Shown: positions 10,320 to 18,550 of the stretch, piece after piece | How positions within the stretch are numbered: position 1 is the stretch's first letter | Layout of the letters: each line of letters begins with the position of its first letter | Assembly: GCA_021773355.1 (NCBI GenBank) | Contig: JAJFKE010000051.1 | Coordinates: 124,001 to 188,000 of the forward strand | DNA length: 64,000 nt | Reading direction: 5' to 3' | From: Gammaproteobacteria bacterium | GTDB lineage: Bacteria; Pseudomonadota; Gammaproteobacteria; Pseudomonadales; Pseudohongiellaceae | Made by a program: the position numbers and the translations under genes | Notes under the pieces: generated by a model | Seen by the model: the letters and a program-made list of their open reading frames with translations, nothing else | The model's database searches: none | Told to the model about the DNA's origin: nothing

Positions 10320-11213
10320 TCAGAAAGGGTGTTTTGCCAGAAACGCAATGATGGCATCCGCGGTTTCCCGTGGTTTTTCGAGCCCCATTGCGTGGCCCGC
10401 AGCCTCTAGATTGACCAGAGTAATACGATCACCAAATTCGGCCTTCATGCGAGTTCCGTTCTCCGGCGGCGCTGTCTTGTCATCCAGACCCTGCACAATC
10501 AGCATCGGCCCGGTGCCACCGGCCCACCACTGCTCTGCGGGCGTGTCTCTGTTGGCACGACGTTGTGAGGCGCGAGCCTGAGACCAGTACTTCAGGTTAC
10601 GAACATAGTCCCATACAAGTTCATCAGAAGATTCGGAAGAGAATAGAGTGCGTCTGGCCAACTCAATCTTTTCCTGTTCGGGTAGTTCAGCTTCTCCTAG
10701 CAGCCGGCCTAGCTCACCTGGCTCGGTTAGGGGCTTGACTAAACCACCGGCAGCAATCAGCGAGATGCTTGCTACTTTATTTGGATAGTCGGTAGCAACA
10801 ACACGAGAGATTCTGTTGCCTAGAGCCCAGCCCAGCATATGAACTTTTTCTAGTCCAAGTGCATCCACTATGGCAGCCACATCGGCGGCATAATCGTGTA
10901 AAGTGAGGCCCTCTAGTTCTCCAGAGCTATCCTTTATCCCTCGTTGATTTATGGCGATAAGGCGATAGCCCGCATCGGCTATCAGAGGTCCGATATACTT
11001 GTAACGACTGTCATCACCGCCAGACCCGGGAAGGGCGAGGATGGTTTCCTGTTTGTGATTGTCAGTCTCCCATACGCTGACATTGAGTTGAGCGTGACCA
11101 ATGTCGATAGATCGTTGAGATTGATCTGCCACCAATGTGTTGCCACAGATAACTAAGATAATGGTAACTAGAATCTTTAGATAAGCCTGCGCTATCTTCG
11201 CATTGCTTGACAT
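10320..11213 (-). CDS. Exported alpha/beta hydrolase-fold protein lacking the nucleophile serine
   Basis: The start is moved to the ATG at 11213 (297 aa), preceded by GGAGGAA, instead of the track's 11345. A signal peptide (to about NTLVADQ) is followed by an alpha/beta hydrolase fold. It has LPGSGGDDSRY (oxyanion side), INQRGIKDSSG, the acid region QGLDDKTAP and the histidine region AAGHAMGLEKP. The nucleophile elbow, normally GxSxG, reads LGWALG: the serine is alanine (codon GCT). The rest of the triad is kept, so the protein may be a binding or non-classical enzyme rather than an esterase. It lies upstream of icmF in the same direction, a possible operon. Confidence 0.75.
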   Translation of the reverse strand: MSSNAKIAQAYLKILVTIILVICGNTLVADQSQRSIDIGHAQLNVSVWETDNHKQETILALPGSGGDDSRYKYIGPLIADAGYRLIAINQRGIKDSSGELEGLTLHDYAADVAAIVDALGLEKVHMLGWALGNRISRVVATDYPNKVASISLIAAGGLVKPLTEPGELGRLLGEAELPEQEKIELARRTLFSSESSDELVWDYVRNLKYWSQARASQRRANRDTPAEQWWAGGTGPMLIVQGLDDKTAPPENGTRMKAEFGDRITLVNLEAAGHAMGLEKPRETADAIIAFLAKHPF

Positions 11214-11411
11214 TGCTTCCTCCATCGATGGGCAGATCCAAGTGTCTGGCGAAGAGATTCTAACACGATAGAATATTTCACCAAGCGTTACAGCTGCATC
11301 TGGTAAGCTTGCGTATACACTTCGAACTGAATATCGACAATACAAGTTTTCTTCGTGCGCAGTATTTGCTAGTTCCTTTCTATAGCAGAGGCGGCTGGGT
11401 ATAGTGCATTC

Positions 11412-11998
11412 ATGGAAGCATGGATACTCTTTACTTTGCTGGCCGTGGTCATGCAGTCGGTTCGTACCGCGGGTCAGAAGCAGATCGCAAAAAGCATTTC
11501 CGTATTATCGGCGACGCTTGTACGTTATCTCTTTGGCTTGCCATTTGCCCTGCTGTACTACTTTGCGCTGCATTACTACTATACAAGCGAAAGCCTTATA
11601 GGCAATTCCGTCTTCTATCAGGCTGCAAGTTCGGCAGCAAGCTCTCAGATACTTGCCACCGTATTTCTTATAAAAGCACTGTCGTTGCAGAATTTTTGCG
11701 GTTGGAACAGCACTGGCAAAAACAGAGGCCATACTCACAGCCGTCATAGGAGCTCTGTTCTTGTTAAGTGGAGGTATTGCTTGTTCAGAGGCTCCCTAGC
11801 AGCATGGCAGGATCGGTTGGCTGGTTTACTGCAATGAGTTTGCAGAACCCTGCAATTGTAAAAACCTTGGGACAGGTAGAGTTTGTGGTAACTTTGCTTA
11901 TTACCTACTTTTATTTTAATGAGAAGATTTCTCTGAAAGAGTATGTCGGTATTGTCTTAGTGGCCCTGAGCGTGCTTCTACTGATATTTGCGACGTAG
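11412..11998 (+). pseudogene. Broken EamA/DMT-family transporter
   Basis: Three frames are needed to read one membrane transporter of the drug/metabolite transporter superfamily. Frame one gives MEAWILFTLLAVVMQ to ALSLQNF. A one-base insertion in the TTTTT run at about 11693-11697 shifts to AVGTALAKTEAIL...LLSGG. A second shift near 11770-11810 leads to GWFTAMSLQNPAIVKTLGQVEFV and the final helix. The combined length is about 195 codons, against the roughly 280-300 usual for the family, so material is also missing. It cannot make a normal ten-helix transporter. Confidence 0.8.
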
Positions 11999-12020
11999 CG
12001 GGCGAGATGCGTTGTCCTTA

Positions 12021-13229
12021 TTATTCTTTAAGCAACTCCGCATCGTAACCTAACTCTCGTAATCTGGCCAGAATGTCCTGGTTCTGTGCGACGTCACGAG
12101 TCTCAACAGTTAGGTGTAGATCAGCTTTCTTTATGGGTACAGTGGCGAACATGCGCTGATGTGAGACATCGAGAATATTGCCACCGAATTCACCAATCGC
12201 CTCGGCAACACCAGAGAGGCTGCCGGGTGAGTCGTCGATTTCCACAAGAAAGCGGACGATCCTGCCCTTGCTAACCAGGCGCCGCATCAATACTGAGGCA
12301 AGAATACGAGAGTCGATATTTGCTCCCGTCAAGATAAGTGCAGTTCTTAGATTCTTGAAATTACTGGAATGTGCCAACACCGCTGCCAGCGAAGCAGCAC
12401 CCGCTCCTTCGGTCACAGTTTTTTCTATGCTGAGGAAAAGATCGATTGCTTCCTCTATGGAATCTTCTGTAACTATTAATACGTCATCCACAAGTCGGCG
12501 AATGACTTCCAGAGTCAAATCGCCGGGTTGTTTAACGGCAATTCCTTCGGCAATGGTGGAGCCACCCTTGGTTTGTTTCTGACCATGCAAAGCGTTATGT
12601 ACGCTGGGGTAGGCTTCAACCTCTACACCAATGATTTTAATATCCGGACGTAGTGCTTTGGCGGCAGTCGCTACGCCTGCGATCAAACCACCTCCACCCA
12701 CGGGAACCACTATGCAGTCCAGTTCGGGTTCGACAGCTAACATCTCCAAGGCCACTGTTCCCTGTCCTGCCATGATATCCAGATCGTTATAGGGGTGAAC
12801 GAAGACCAGGTTTTCTGATTCGGCTAGTTCCCGCGCGTGATTGGCAGATTCATCCAGTGTGTTTCCCATTAAGATGACGCGAGCGCCAAAGCTTTTCGTA
12901 TCCTGCACTTTCACATTCGGTGTGTTTCTTGGCATGACTATAGTGGCTGGAATATTCAAACGCTGAGAGTGGTAGGCCACAGCCTTGGCGTGGTTTCCTG
13001 CCGACATGGCTATGACGCCCTCCGTTGGACCTTGCGCCTGCAATAAGAGTAGTTTGTTTAAGGCGCCTCTGTCTTTGAACGAAGCGGTGAACTGAAAATT
13101 TTCAAATTTCAGAAACAGTTCGGTCCCGGCCATAGAGGACAGGGTTTGAGATTTTTCGAAACGTGTGTTGACCGTGGCCGACGAAATCCTGGCCGCCGCG
13201 TCTTCGATGTCTTTGAGGGTGATAGTCAT
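12021..13229 (-). CDS. ilvA: Threonine ammonia-lyase with C-terminal ACT-type domain
   Basis: A PLP enzyme of 402 aa that deaminates threonine (and serine) to 2-oxobutyrate, the entry step of isoleucine synthesis. The PLP lysine lies in SFKDRGALNK, the phosphate-binding loop is VGGGGLIAG, and MSAGNHAKAVA is typical of the family. The last 75 residues (VRFLVEIDDSPGSLSGVAEAIG) look like a single ACT domain, so this is the short form (TdcB/IlvA2-like) rather than the 500-residue E. coli IlvA. It may be biosynthetic or catabolic. No leader peptide or attenuator was seen upstream. Confidence 0.9.
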   Translation of the reverse strand: MTITLKDIEDAAARISSATVNTRFEKSQTLSSMAGTELFLKFENFQFTASFKDRGALNKLLLLQAQGPTEGVIAMSAGNHAKAVAYHSQRLNIPATIVMPRNTPNVKVQDTKSFGARVILMGNTLDESANHARELAESENLVFVHPYNDLDIMAGQGTVALEMLAVEPELDCIVVPVGGGGLIAGVATAAKALRPDIKIIGVEVEAYPSVHNALHGQKQTKGGSTIAEGIAVKQPGDLTLEVIRRLVDDVLIVTEDSIEEAIDLFLSIEKTVTEGAGAASLAAVLAHSSNFKNLRTALILTGANIDSRILASVLMRRLVSKGRIVRFLVEIDDSPGSLSGVAEAIGEFGGNILDVSHQRMFATVPIKKADLHLTVETRDVAQNQDILARLRELGYDAELLKE

Positions 13230-13530
13230 GGGGCGAATGTTAGGCCATTAGCTGGCATTAGTATAAGTAATTAATCAGGAAATTGGGTAATAAAACTGCA
13301 GGCAGCAATTCCACTGCTTAACTATTATTCCACCTTTCTAGTGACCGTGAGCGGCTTTCTCTCACGACATTATTTGTTTCCATGGGTAAGAAGTAGCCCC
13401 TTCTGTGGGTGAACTCTGAATCCGGCGCAGAGTGCATTGTAAATATAGACTGCTGGGCGAATGTATGAGATGTTGGCGACCCTAGCCTAAAACAGGGCTG
13501 TTAATAGAAAATCCCCGATAGAGGTGATGT
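13230..13530. other. Divergent intergenic region upstream of ilvA and the NHL gene
   Basis: A 301-bp region between two diverging genes, so it must hold both promoters. A short inverted repeat, CGTGAG and CTCACG (13346-13366), is the only structure noticed. GAGGTG just before 13531 is the ribosome-binding site of the NHL gene. Confidence 0.4.
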
Positions 13531-14682
13531 ATGAAAAAGAGCTTCCTCGCGGCCGTGTTCTGCGGTCTTACAGTACTAACTCCTGCATTTGCCCAGACTG
13601 TTCCCGAACTGCCGTTTGAGTCGGTGCCTAATCCACTCAAACTACCCAACGACATTCATTTCGGTGAGATTGCCGGAGTGGCGGTAAATTCAACTGGACA
13701 TGTTTTTGTGTTTTCCCGCGGCAATTCGGTCGGCCCGGCTTACATGGCGTCTGCCTCGCAGCTTCTTGAGTTTGATGCCAGAGGCAACTTTGTGCGTGAG
13801 ATCGGTAAAAATTTGAATGCCTGGTCATATGCCCATGCGGTGCGCATAGACCCGCAAGACAATATCTGGGTGGTGGACAAAGGCTCGAACATGATTCTAA
13901 GGTTTACTCCCGAGGGTCACGTCGACTGGGTATTTGGTCGTAAGGGCGAGGCTTCACATATTCAGGTGCCACCCGATTATGAAACCGTGATGGCTAGGCG
14001 ATTTCAGCGCATGGGTGTGGATGTAGATATCCCCGAGAATAACAATCCACGCTGGCCTATACCGGTGCATCGTGACAATGTATTTAATCAGCCCACGGAC
14101 GTTGCCTGGGATTCAGAAGGCAATTCCTACTTCAGTGATGGCTATATCAACTCCAGAGTAGGAAAGGTAAATGCTCGCGGAGAATGGGTGGCAAGCTGGG
14201 GATCTCTAGGCAATGGCCCTGGTGAATTTGATACGCCACACGGCATAGCGGTATCGCCGGCAGACGAAATCTACGTAGCCGACCGTGGTAACCGCCGCAT
14301 ACAGGTCTTTGATCAAGACGGAAACTATATACGCGAATTCACCATTGATGTTCCTGTAGACACAACGCGGGGCAAAATTGTATACGGCCGAGAGAACCCT
14401 CATGGCACAACAGGTTCGCAGTCGCCGGGTGCACCGGATGCACTGTGCATGACGCCAGGACCAAACCCTGTTCTCTTTGTAGGAGATTTGTATCCCAGCC
14501 GAGTCTACAAGGTATCGCTTCAAGGCGAGGTTCTAGGGGTGTATGGACAGCCGGGTCGCAACCTCGGTGAGTTCGGTTGGATTCATGGTATAGCTTGTCC
14601 CTCAGAAGATGAGATTTGGGTGGCCGAGTTAATAAATTGGCGTGTACAAAAACTGGTTACAAAGGGAACAGGCTCTCTTTAA
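13531..14682 (+). CDS. Secreted NHL-repeat propeller resembling peptidyl-amidating lyase (PAL)
   Basis: A 383-aa exported protein with signal peptide MKKSFLAAVFCGLTVLTPAFA and several NHL beta-propeller blades (DPQDNIWVVDKGSNMILRF, DSEGNSYFSDGYINSRV, EIYVADRGNRRIQVF, EIWVAELINWRVQKL). Three blades carry a histidine at the position of the PAL zinc ligands: YAHAVRID, TPHGIAVS and IHGIAC. In animals PAL cleaves the hydroxyglycine made by the copper enzyme PHM. Here the next gene on the same strand is a PHM-like cytochrome fusion, so a two-step PHM/PAL-type reaction is plausible, though unproven. A terminator separates the two genes, so they may be separate transcripts. Confidence 0.75.
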   Translation: MKKSFLAAVFCGLTVLTPAFAQTVPELPFESVPNPLKLPNDIHFGEIAGVAVNSTGHVFVFSRGNSVGPAYMASASQLLEFDARGNFVREIGKNLNAWSYAHAVRIDPQDNIWVVDKGSNMILRFTPEGHVDWVFGRKGEASHIQVPPDYETVMARRFQRMGVDVDIPENNNPRWPIPVHRDNVFNQPTDVAWDSEGNSYFSDGYINSRVGKVNARGEWVASWGSLGNGPGEFDTPHGIAVSPADEIYVADRGNRRIQVFDQDGNYIREFTIDVPVDTTRGKIVYGRENPHGTTGSQSPGAPDALCMTPGPNPVLFVGDLYPSRVYKVSLQGEVLGVYGQPGRNLGEFGWIHGIACPSEDEIWVAELINWRVQKLVTKGTGSL

Positions 14683-14749
14683 AGGCTGCTATTGCGATTC
14701 GCGGTTCCATGGGACTGCGAAACCATAGAAACCCCTAACGAAAGCATAG

Positions 14750-14785
14750 GGCGCTGCAATCTAAATTCCATTGCAGCGCCTTTTT
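14750..14785 (+). terminator. Terminator after the NHL/PAL-like gene
   Basis: Perfect 11-bp arms, GGCGCTGCAAT and ATTGCAGCGCC, with a 9-base loop are followed by TTTTT. It lies about 65 bases after the stop codon. Confidence 0.85.
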
Positions 14786-15103
14786 AGTATTGATCCAATT
14801 TCTCTTAGTTTTCGTGAATCCGACAGGCTAGAAACCGTTATTTCAGAGTGCATACCGACCCTCTCTATCCTAATAATTACGGGGGTAGTTAGACCTTCTC
14901 TACTGCTGGAAACACTTCGTTACAAATTCCTACAATTTTCTTGAGCTATATCAAAAAAATGCCGATTAGCCCTATGCATAGGCGTTTTTTGTGCGTTTCT
15001 CCTTTTCAATCGTGAGCCTGAGAGTAGACTTTCTGGGACTGCTCATAAAATTCTAAAGACCAACTAGCGAGCCGTTCAACCTCTTTTAATTCAGGAGAGA
15101 CAC
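14786..15103 (+). promoter_or_regulatory. Promoter region of the second cytochrome-monooxygenase
   Basis: A 318-bp non-coding stretch between the terminator and the ATG at 15104. It ends in CAGGAGAGAC, a strong ribosome-binding site. No palindromic operator was evident. Confidence 0.35.
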
Positions 15104-16453
15104 ATGAGAATTCTAAATACATTACTTGGAGTTTCCAGCTTAATGCTGGTAGCGGGCCAGGGCTTGGCGCAGGAACATGATCAATTGGTCTATAACGGGG
15201 AAATCGGCCGCATTATTAATGAGAACTGTGTGGTTTGTCATCGCGAGGGTGGTATAGGACCCATGCAGTTCGAGACCTATGATCAGGTTCGGCCCTGGGC
15301 GCCACTGATTCAGATGAAGGTTGCCAACCGACAAATGCCTCCCTATGCCTATGATCATGGCATAGGTGTGCAAGATCTGATCGGCGATTGGCGTTTGCAG
15401 CAGGATGAGATCGACAAGGTTGTGGCGTGGGTCAATGCAGGCTCTCCGCTGGGCAGCCCCGAAAATGCCCCACCTCCTGCTGATCTACCAGATCCTGATG
15501 CCTGGAATTTCGCCGCTCTATTAGGCCAGCCAGATTTAATTGTTGCTTCAGATCCCATTGACATACCTGCCACGGGTAACGACCTGTGGAGTAAGCATTT
15601 TGTTAAAACAGGCATGACAGAAGATCGTTGTATTAAGGCGGTTCAAGTGAAGCCGGTGGGTCTGCAGTCTAAGTCTGTGGTTCACCACGCCAACTCCCAT
15701 GTGTATGTTCCCGATGAGAACGGTGAACTGCAGCGTCAGGCACAGCTCACTGAGTACGCTATGGGCAAGTGGGGTGAGATGATGCCAGGTGGTGTCTGTC
15801 GCACGCTACCGGCAGGTAGTGAAGTAATGTGGGACATGCATTTCTTCCCAGGCGGTCTTGGTGCCACAGCTCCCGGTGCGCTATTGGAAGACAATGTGGT
15901 AGAAATCGGGCTCTGGTTTCACGAGCCTGGTTACGAAGCAAAACCCGATGTGTACGAACAGGATTTGCGTTTGTATGCCCTGCGAGAAGGATACCAAAAT
16001 GATCAGTTAGTAATACCTCCCCATGGTCATACCATGACGCAAGGTTTTCACTCTTTCGATCATCCGGTTCGTATCGATAGCTTTCAGCCTCACGGCCATC
16101 TACGTATGAATGCTGCGGCTCTGGAAATTTTCTATCCAGAAACCGGGCGTACGGAGCAGATTAGCCAAATCTCCAACTGGAGTGCAACCTGGCATCACAA
16201 TCATATCTATGACCCTGACGCGGCTCCTTTATTACCAACGGGTGCCGTCTTAATCGTCAAGCAGTGGTATGACAACACCGCCGACAACCCTAATAATCCT
16301 GATCCTGATCAGTGGGTTTACGATGGCAGCCGAACAGGTGATGAGATGTCCCATGCCTGGATAGCGGTTACCCATCTGGATGATGAGGGCTATGAGAATC
16401 TGCTGGCTGAACGTAAGCAGAAGGAGCAAAGAGCACTGGCAGGATTTGACTAA
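15104..16453 (+). CDS. Exported cytochrome c-copper type II monooxygenase fusion (copy B)
   Basis: 449 aa: signal peptide (to GQGLAQE), cytochrome c domain with CVVCH followed by GGIGPM, then a PHM/DBH-like domain. Putative copper ligands are VHHANSH (His pair), MHFFPGG, QPHGHLRM (His-x-His) and the late Met of DEMSHAW. WHHNHIYD is also conserved in position with the other copies. The enzyme is presumably periplasmic and takes electrons through the haem. It follows the PAL-like propeller gene, which parallels the PHM-PAL pairing of peptide amidation, but the real substrate is unknown. A strong terminator follows. Confidence 0.85.
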   Translation: MRILNTLLGVSSLMLVAGQGLAQEHDQLVYNGEIGRIINENCVVCHREGGIGPMQFETYDQVRPWAPLIQMKVANRQMPPYAYDHGIGVQDLIGDWRLQQDEIDKVVAWVNAGSPLGSPENAPPPADLPDPDAWNFAALLGQPDLIVASDPIDIPATGNDLWSKHFVKTGMTEDRCIKAVQVKPVGLQSKSVVHHANSHVYVPDENGELQRQAQLTEYAMGKWGEMMPGGVCRTLPAGSEVMWDMHFFPGGLGATAPGALLEDNVVEIGLWFHEPGYEAKPDVYEQDLRLYALREGYQNDQLVIPPHGHTMTQGFHSFDHPVRIDSFQPHGHLRMNAAALEIFYPETGRTEQISQISNWSATWHHNHIYDPDAAPLLPTGAVLIVKQWYDNTADNPNNPDPDQWVYDGSRTGDEMSHAWIAVTHLDDEGYENLLAERKQKEQRALAGFD

Positions 16454-16501
16454 GTCAGATTCTGTTGCTTTGTAGCTGTACCCACCAACTAGGGATAAGC
16501 T

Positions 16502-16536
16502 AAAAGGCCGACTAGATTACCTAGTCGGCCTTTTTT
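16502..16536 (+). terminator. Terminator after cytochrome-monooxygenase copy B
   Basis: Hairpin AAGGCCGACTAG-attac-CTAGTCGGCC followed by TTTTTT, about 50 bases after the stop. A textbook terminator. Confidence 0.9.
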
Positions 16537-16596
16537 ATGTGTGATTACATTGTATGCAATCTGGACTATTTCTGTTTCTACTGTATCTTTGAGCGC

Positions 16597-17580
16597 ATGA
16601 AAAATCTCTGGTTAGCGGTATTAAAGCCCAAGCGTGTGCACGCCAAATGGCTGATCTTTCTTATGTTGATTGGTATATCGGCGTTGGGAGTTTTTGGATA
16701 CTTCGAAATAGTACGCCAGTATCTGGATACTGAAGCTCTTACCTTCAGTATTGGGGCTTACAACCTTAGCGCTTACGGATTGCTGCGTGCATTGATGGCC
16801 ATTGCACTGGTTTTTTGGGTTGCTGCCATAGTCTCTGACCTTGCTGAGGGGCGTATTATAATCATTCGCTCTCTACGTCCCGCCAATCGTGTGTTGGCAA
16901 TTAAGATCGCTCACATAGCCATATACCTAGTTGCCTTTCTTATTGCCTTAGATTTCGTCGGTATAGACTTGACTACTCTGACTATATTTAGTGGCGCACT
17001 GGGTATTGGTCTAGGATTTGGATTGCAAAAAATAGCATCCAATTTCGTCAGTGGGCTTATCCTGTTATTTGAAAAATCAATAGAAGAAGGTGACCTTGTT
17101 GAACTGGCTGATTGAACTTTTGGTTTCATCAGAAAGGCGAGCGCCAGATTCACATTAATAGAAACCTTCGATGGTAAAGAAATTTTGATGCCCAATGAAG
17201 ACTTGATCACAAGTCGGGTGACCAATTGGACCTATTCTAACAGCAGAGGTCGCACCGAGATTGCATTTGGCGTGTCTTACAGCTCTGATATCGAAAAGGC
17301 CCAAGAGCTGATTTTGGAGGCCGCCCGTGAACATCCGCGCTGCGTGTCCGATCCGGAGCCAAAATGCTTCCTGAGAAACTTTGGAGATAGCTCGGTTGAT
17401 TTCTTACTCCATTTTTGGGTGGAGGACGTTAGCTTAGGACGATGGGAACCGCAGAGTGACGTGATGTTTTCTGCTTGGAGAAAATTCAAGGAACACGGCA
17501 TCGAAATCCCTTTCCCACAACGAGACATCCACATCAGGTCGCCCGAGATAATTCAGGTAAACAATAATGACGAAAAATAG
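16597..17580 (+). pseudogene. MscS-family mechanosensitive channel interrupted by one in-frame UGA
   Basis: Reading from ATG 16597, the frame encodes an MscS-type protein: membrane helices, then FSGALGIGLGFGLQKIASNFVSG (pore helix and beta-domain start) and EEGDLVELAD. The next codon at 17113 is TGA, where the family usually has glycine (GGA); the same frame then continues TFGFIRKASARFTLIETFDG, MPNEDLITSRV, to the normal C-terminal domain ending at 17580. A single G-to-T change therefore splits the gene, with no frameshift. It is probably a recent nonsense mutation. Readthrough or sequencing error are alternatives. The remaining halves could not form a full heptamer. The end overlaps the next gene by 14 bases. 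Confidence 0.85.
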
Positions 17581-18544
17581 TTTCATGCTGCGCGCCTACA
17601 GTATTGATGGAAACGGACTGGGATCGGTTCTGTCACCTGAAGTGCTCTCTGAAGCCATAAAATCAGAGCAGCTTACCTGGACACATTTGGATGCAAATAT
17701 ACCAGAATGCAAAAAATGGCTTACCGCGGAAGTCGATTATTTGGACAACATTATAGTAGAGGCGCTAGTAGCCGATGAGACGCGACCACGTATTTTGGAG
17801 TATGAACAGGGCACCTTGCTTATCTTGCGAGGCGTGAACCTAAACGATGATGCGAAACCCGAGGACATGGTGTCTATCCGGCTATGGGTCGATAAATATC
17901 GGATCATCAGTGTATGTCGACGGCAATTAAAAGCTGTCGCAGACATTGGTGACAAATTATTGGCAGGCAAGGGGCCAAGAAATTCAGGTGAATTTGTTAC
18001 TTCTCTCGTCGGTCGATTATTTGATCGCATGGAGCCAGTATTCTCCGAGCTGGATGAGCAACTGGACGATACTGAAGAAAAAATCATGGAAGCGCCGAAT
18101 GCCACTTACCGGCAAGAGATAACGAAGATACGCAAACAGGCAATCGTGTTTAGACGATATATTGCGCCACAACGTGATGTTATTGCTGCCTTGCGTACTT
18201 CGGATCAGGCTTGGCTGGACGTGGTACACAAGCGGCATCTACAGGAATCATTGGATCGAATAATTCGCTACGTAGAAGATATCGATACTATACGAGAGCG
18301 CGCACAAATCACCAAAGACGAGCTTGCCAACGCCTTGTCCGATAAGATGAATAAGAATCTCTACATGCTGTCCGTGGTGGCGGCTATTTTCTTACCATTG
18401 GGATTTCTTACTGGCTTACTTGGTGTCAATGTGGGGGGAATTCCCGGCACTGAGAATGCGAGCGCTTTCCTGATTTTCTGCCTATTCTTGAGTGGCGTTG
18501 TTGTCTTTCAGATATTGTTGTTCAAGATACTAAAATGGTTTTAG
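17567..18544 (+). CDS. CorA/ZntB-type metal ion transporter
   Basis: A 325-aa protein with a long soluble N-terminal funnel domain (LDEQLDDTEEKIM, RRYIAPQRDVIAAL) and two C-terminal helices. The pore signature is LLGVNVGGIPG: the GxN motif with valine and the VGGIPG loop resemble ZntB zinc transporters more than magnesium CorA, which has GMN. It is expected in the inner membrane as a pentamer moving divalent cations, Zn2+ being likely. It starts inside the end of the MscS reading frame (14-bp overlap), so the two were translationally coupled before MscS broke. Confidence 0.85.
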   Translation: MTKNSFMLRAYSIDGNGLGSVLSPEVLSEAIKSEQLTWTHLDANIPECKKWLTAEVDYLDNIIVEALVADETRPRILEYEQGTLLILRGVNLNDDAKPEDMVSIRLWVDKYRIISVCRRQLKAVADIGDKLLAGKGPRNSGEFVTSLVGRLFDRMEPVFSELDEQLDDTEEKIMEAPNATYRQEITKIRKQAIVFRRYIAPQRDVIAALRTSDQAWLDVVHKRHLQESLDRIIRYVEDIDTIRERAQITKDELANALSDKMNKNLYMLSVVAAIFLPLGFLTGLLGVNVGGIPGTENASAFLIFCLFLSGVVVFQILLFKILKWF

Positions 18545-18550
18545 ATAGAA

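Noticed and set aside
17113-17115. Selenocysteine reading of the MscS UGA.
   Set aside because: The position is a glycine in the family, no cysteine or redox motif is near, and no hairpin of SECIS form was seen after it.
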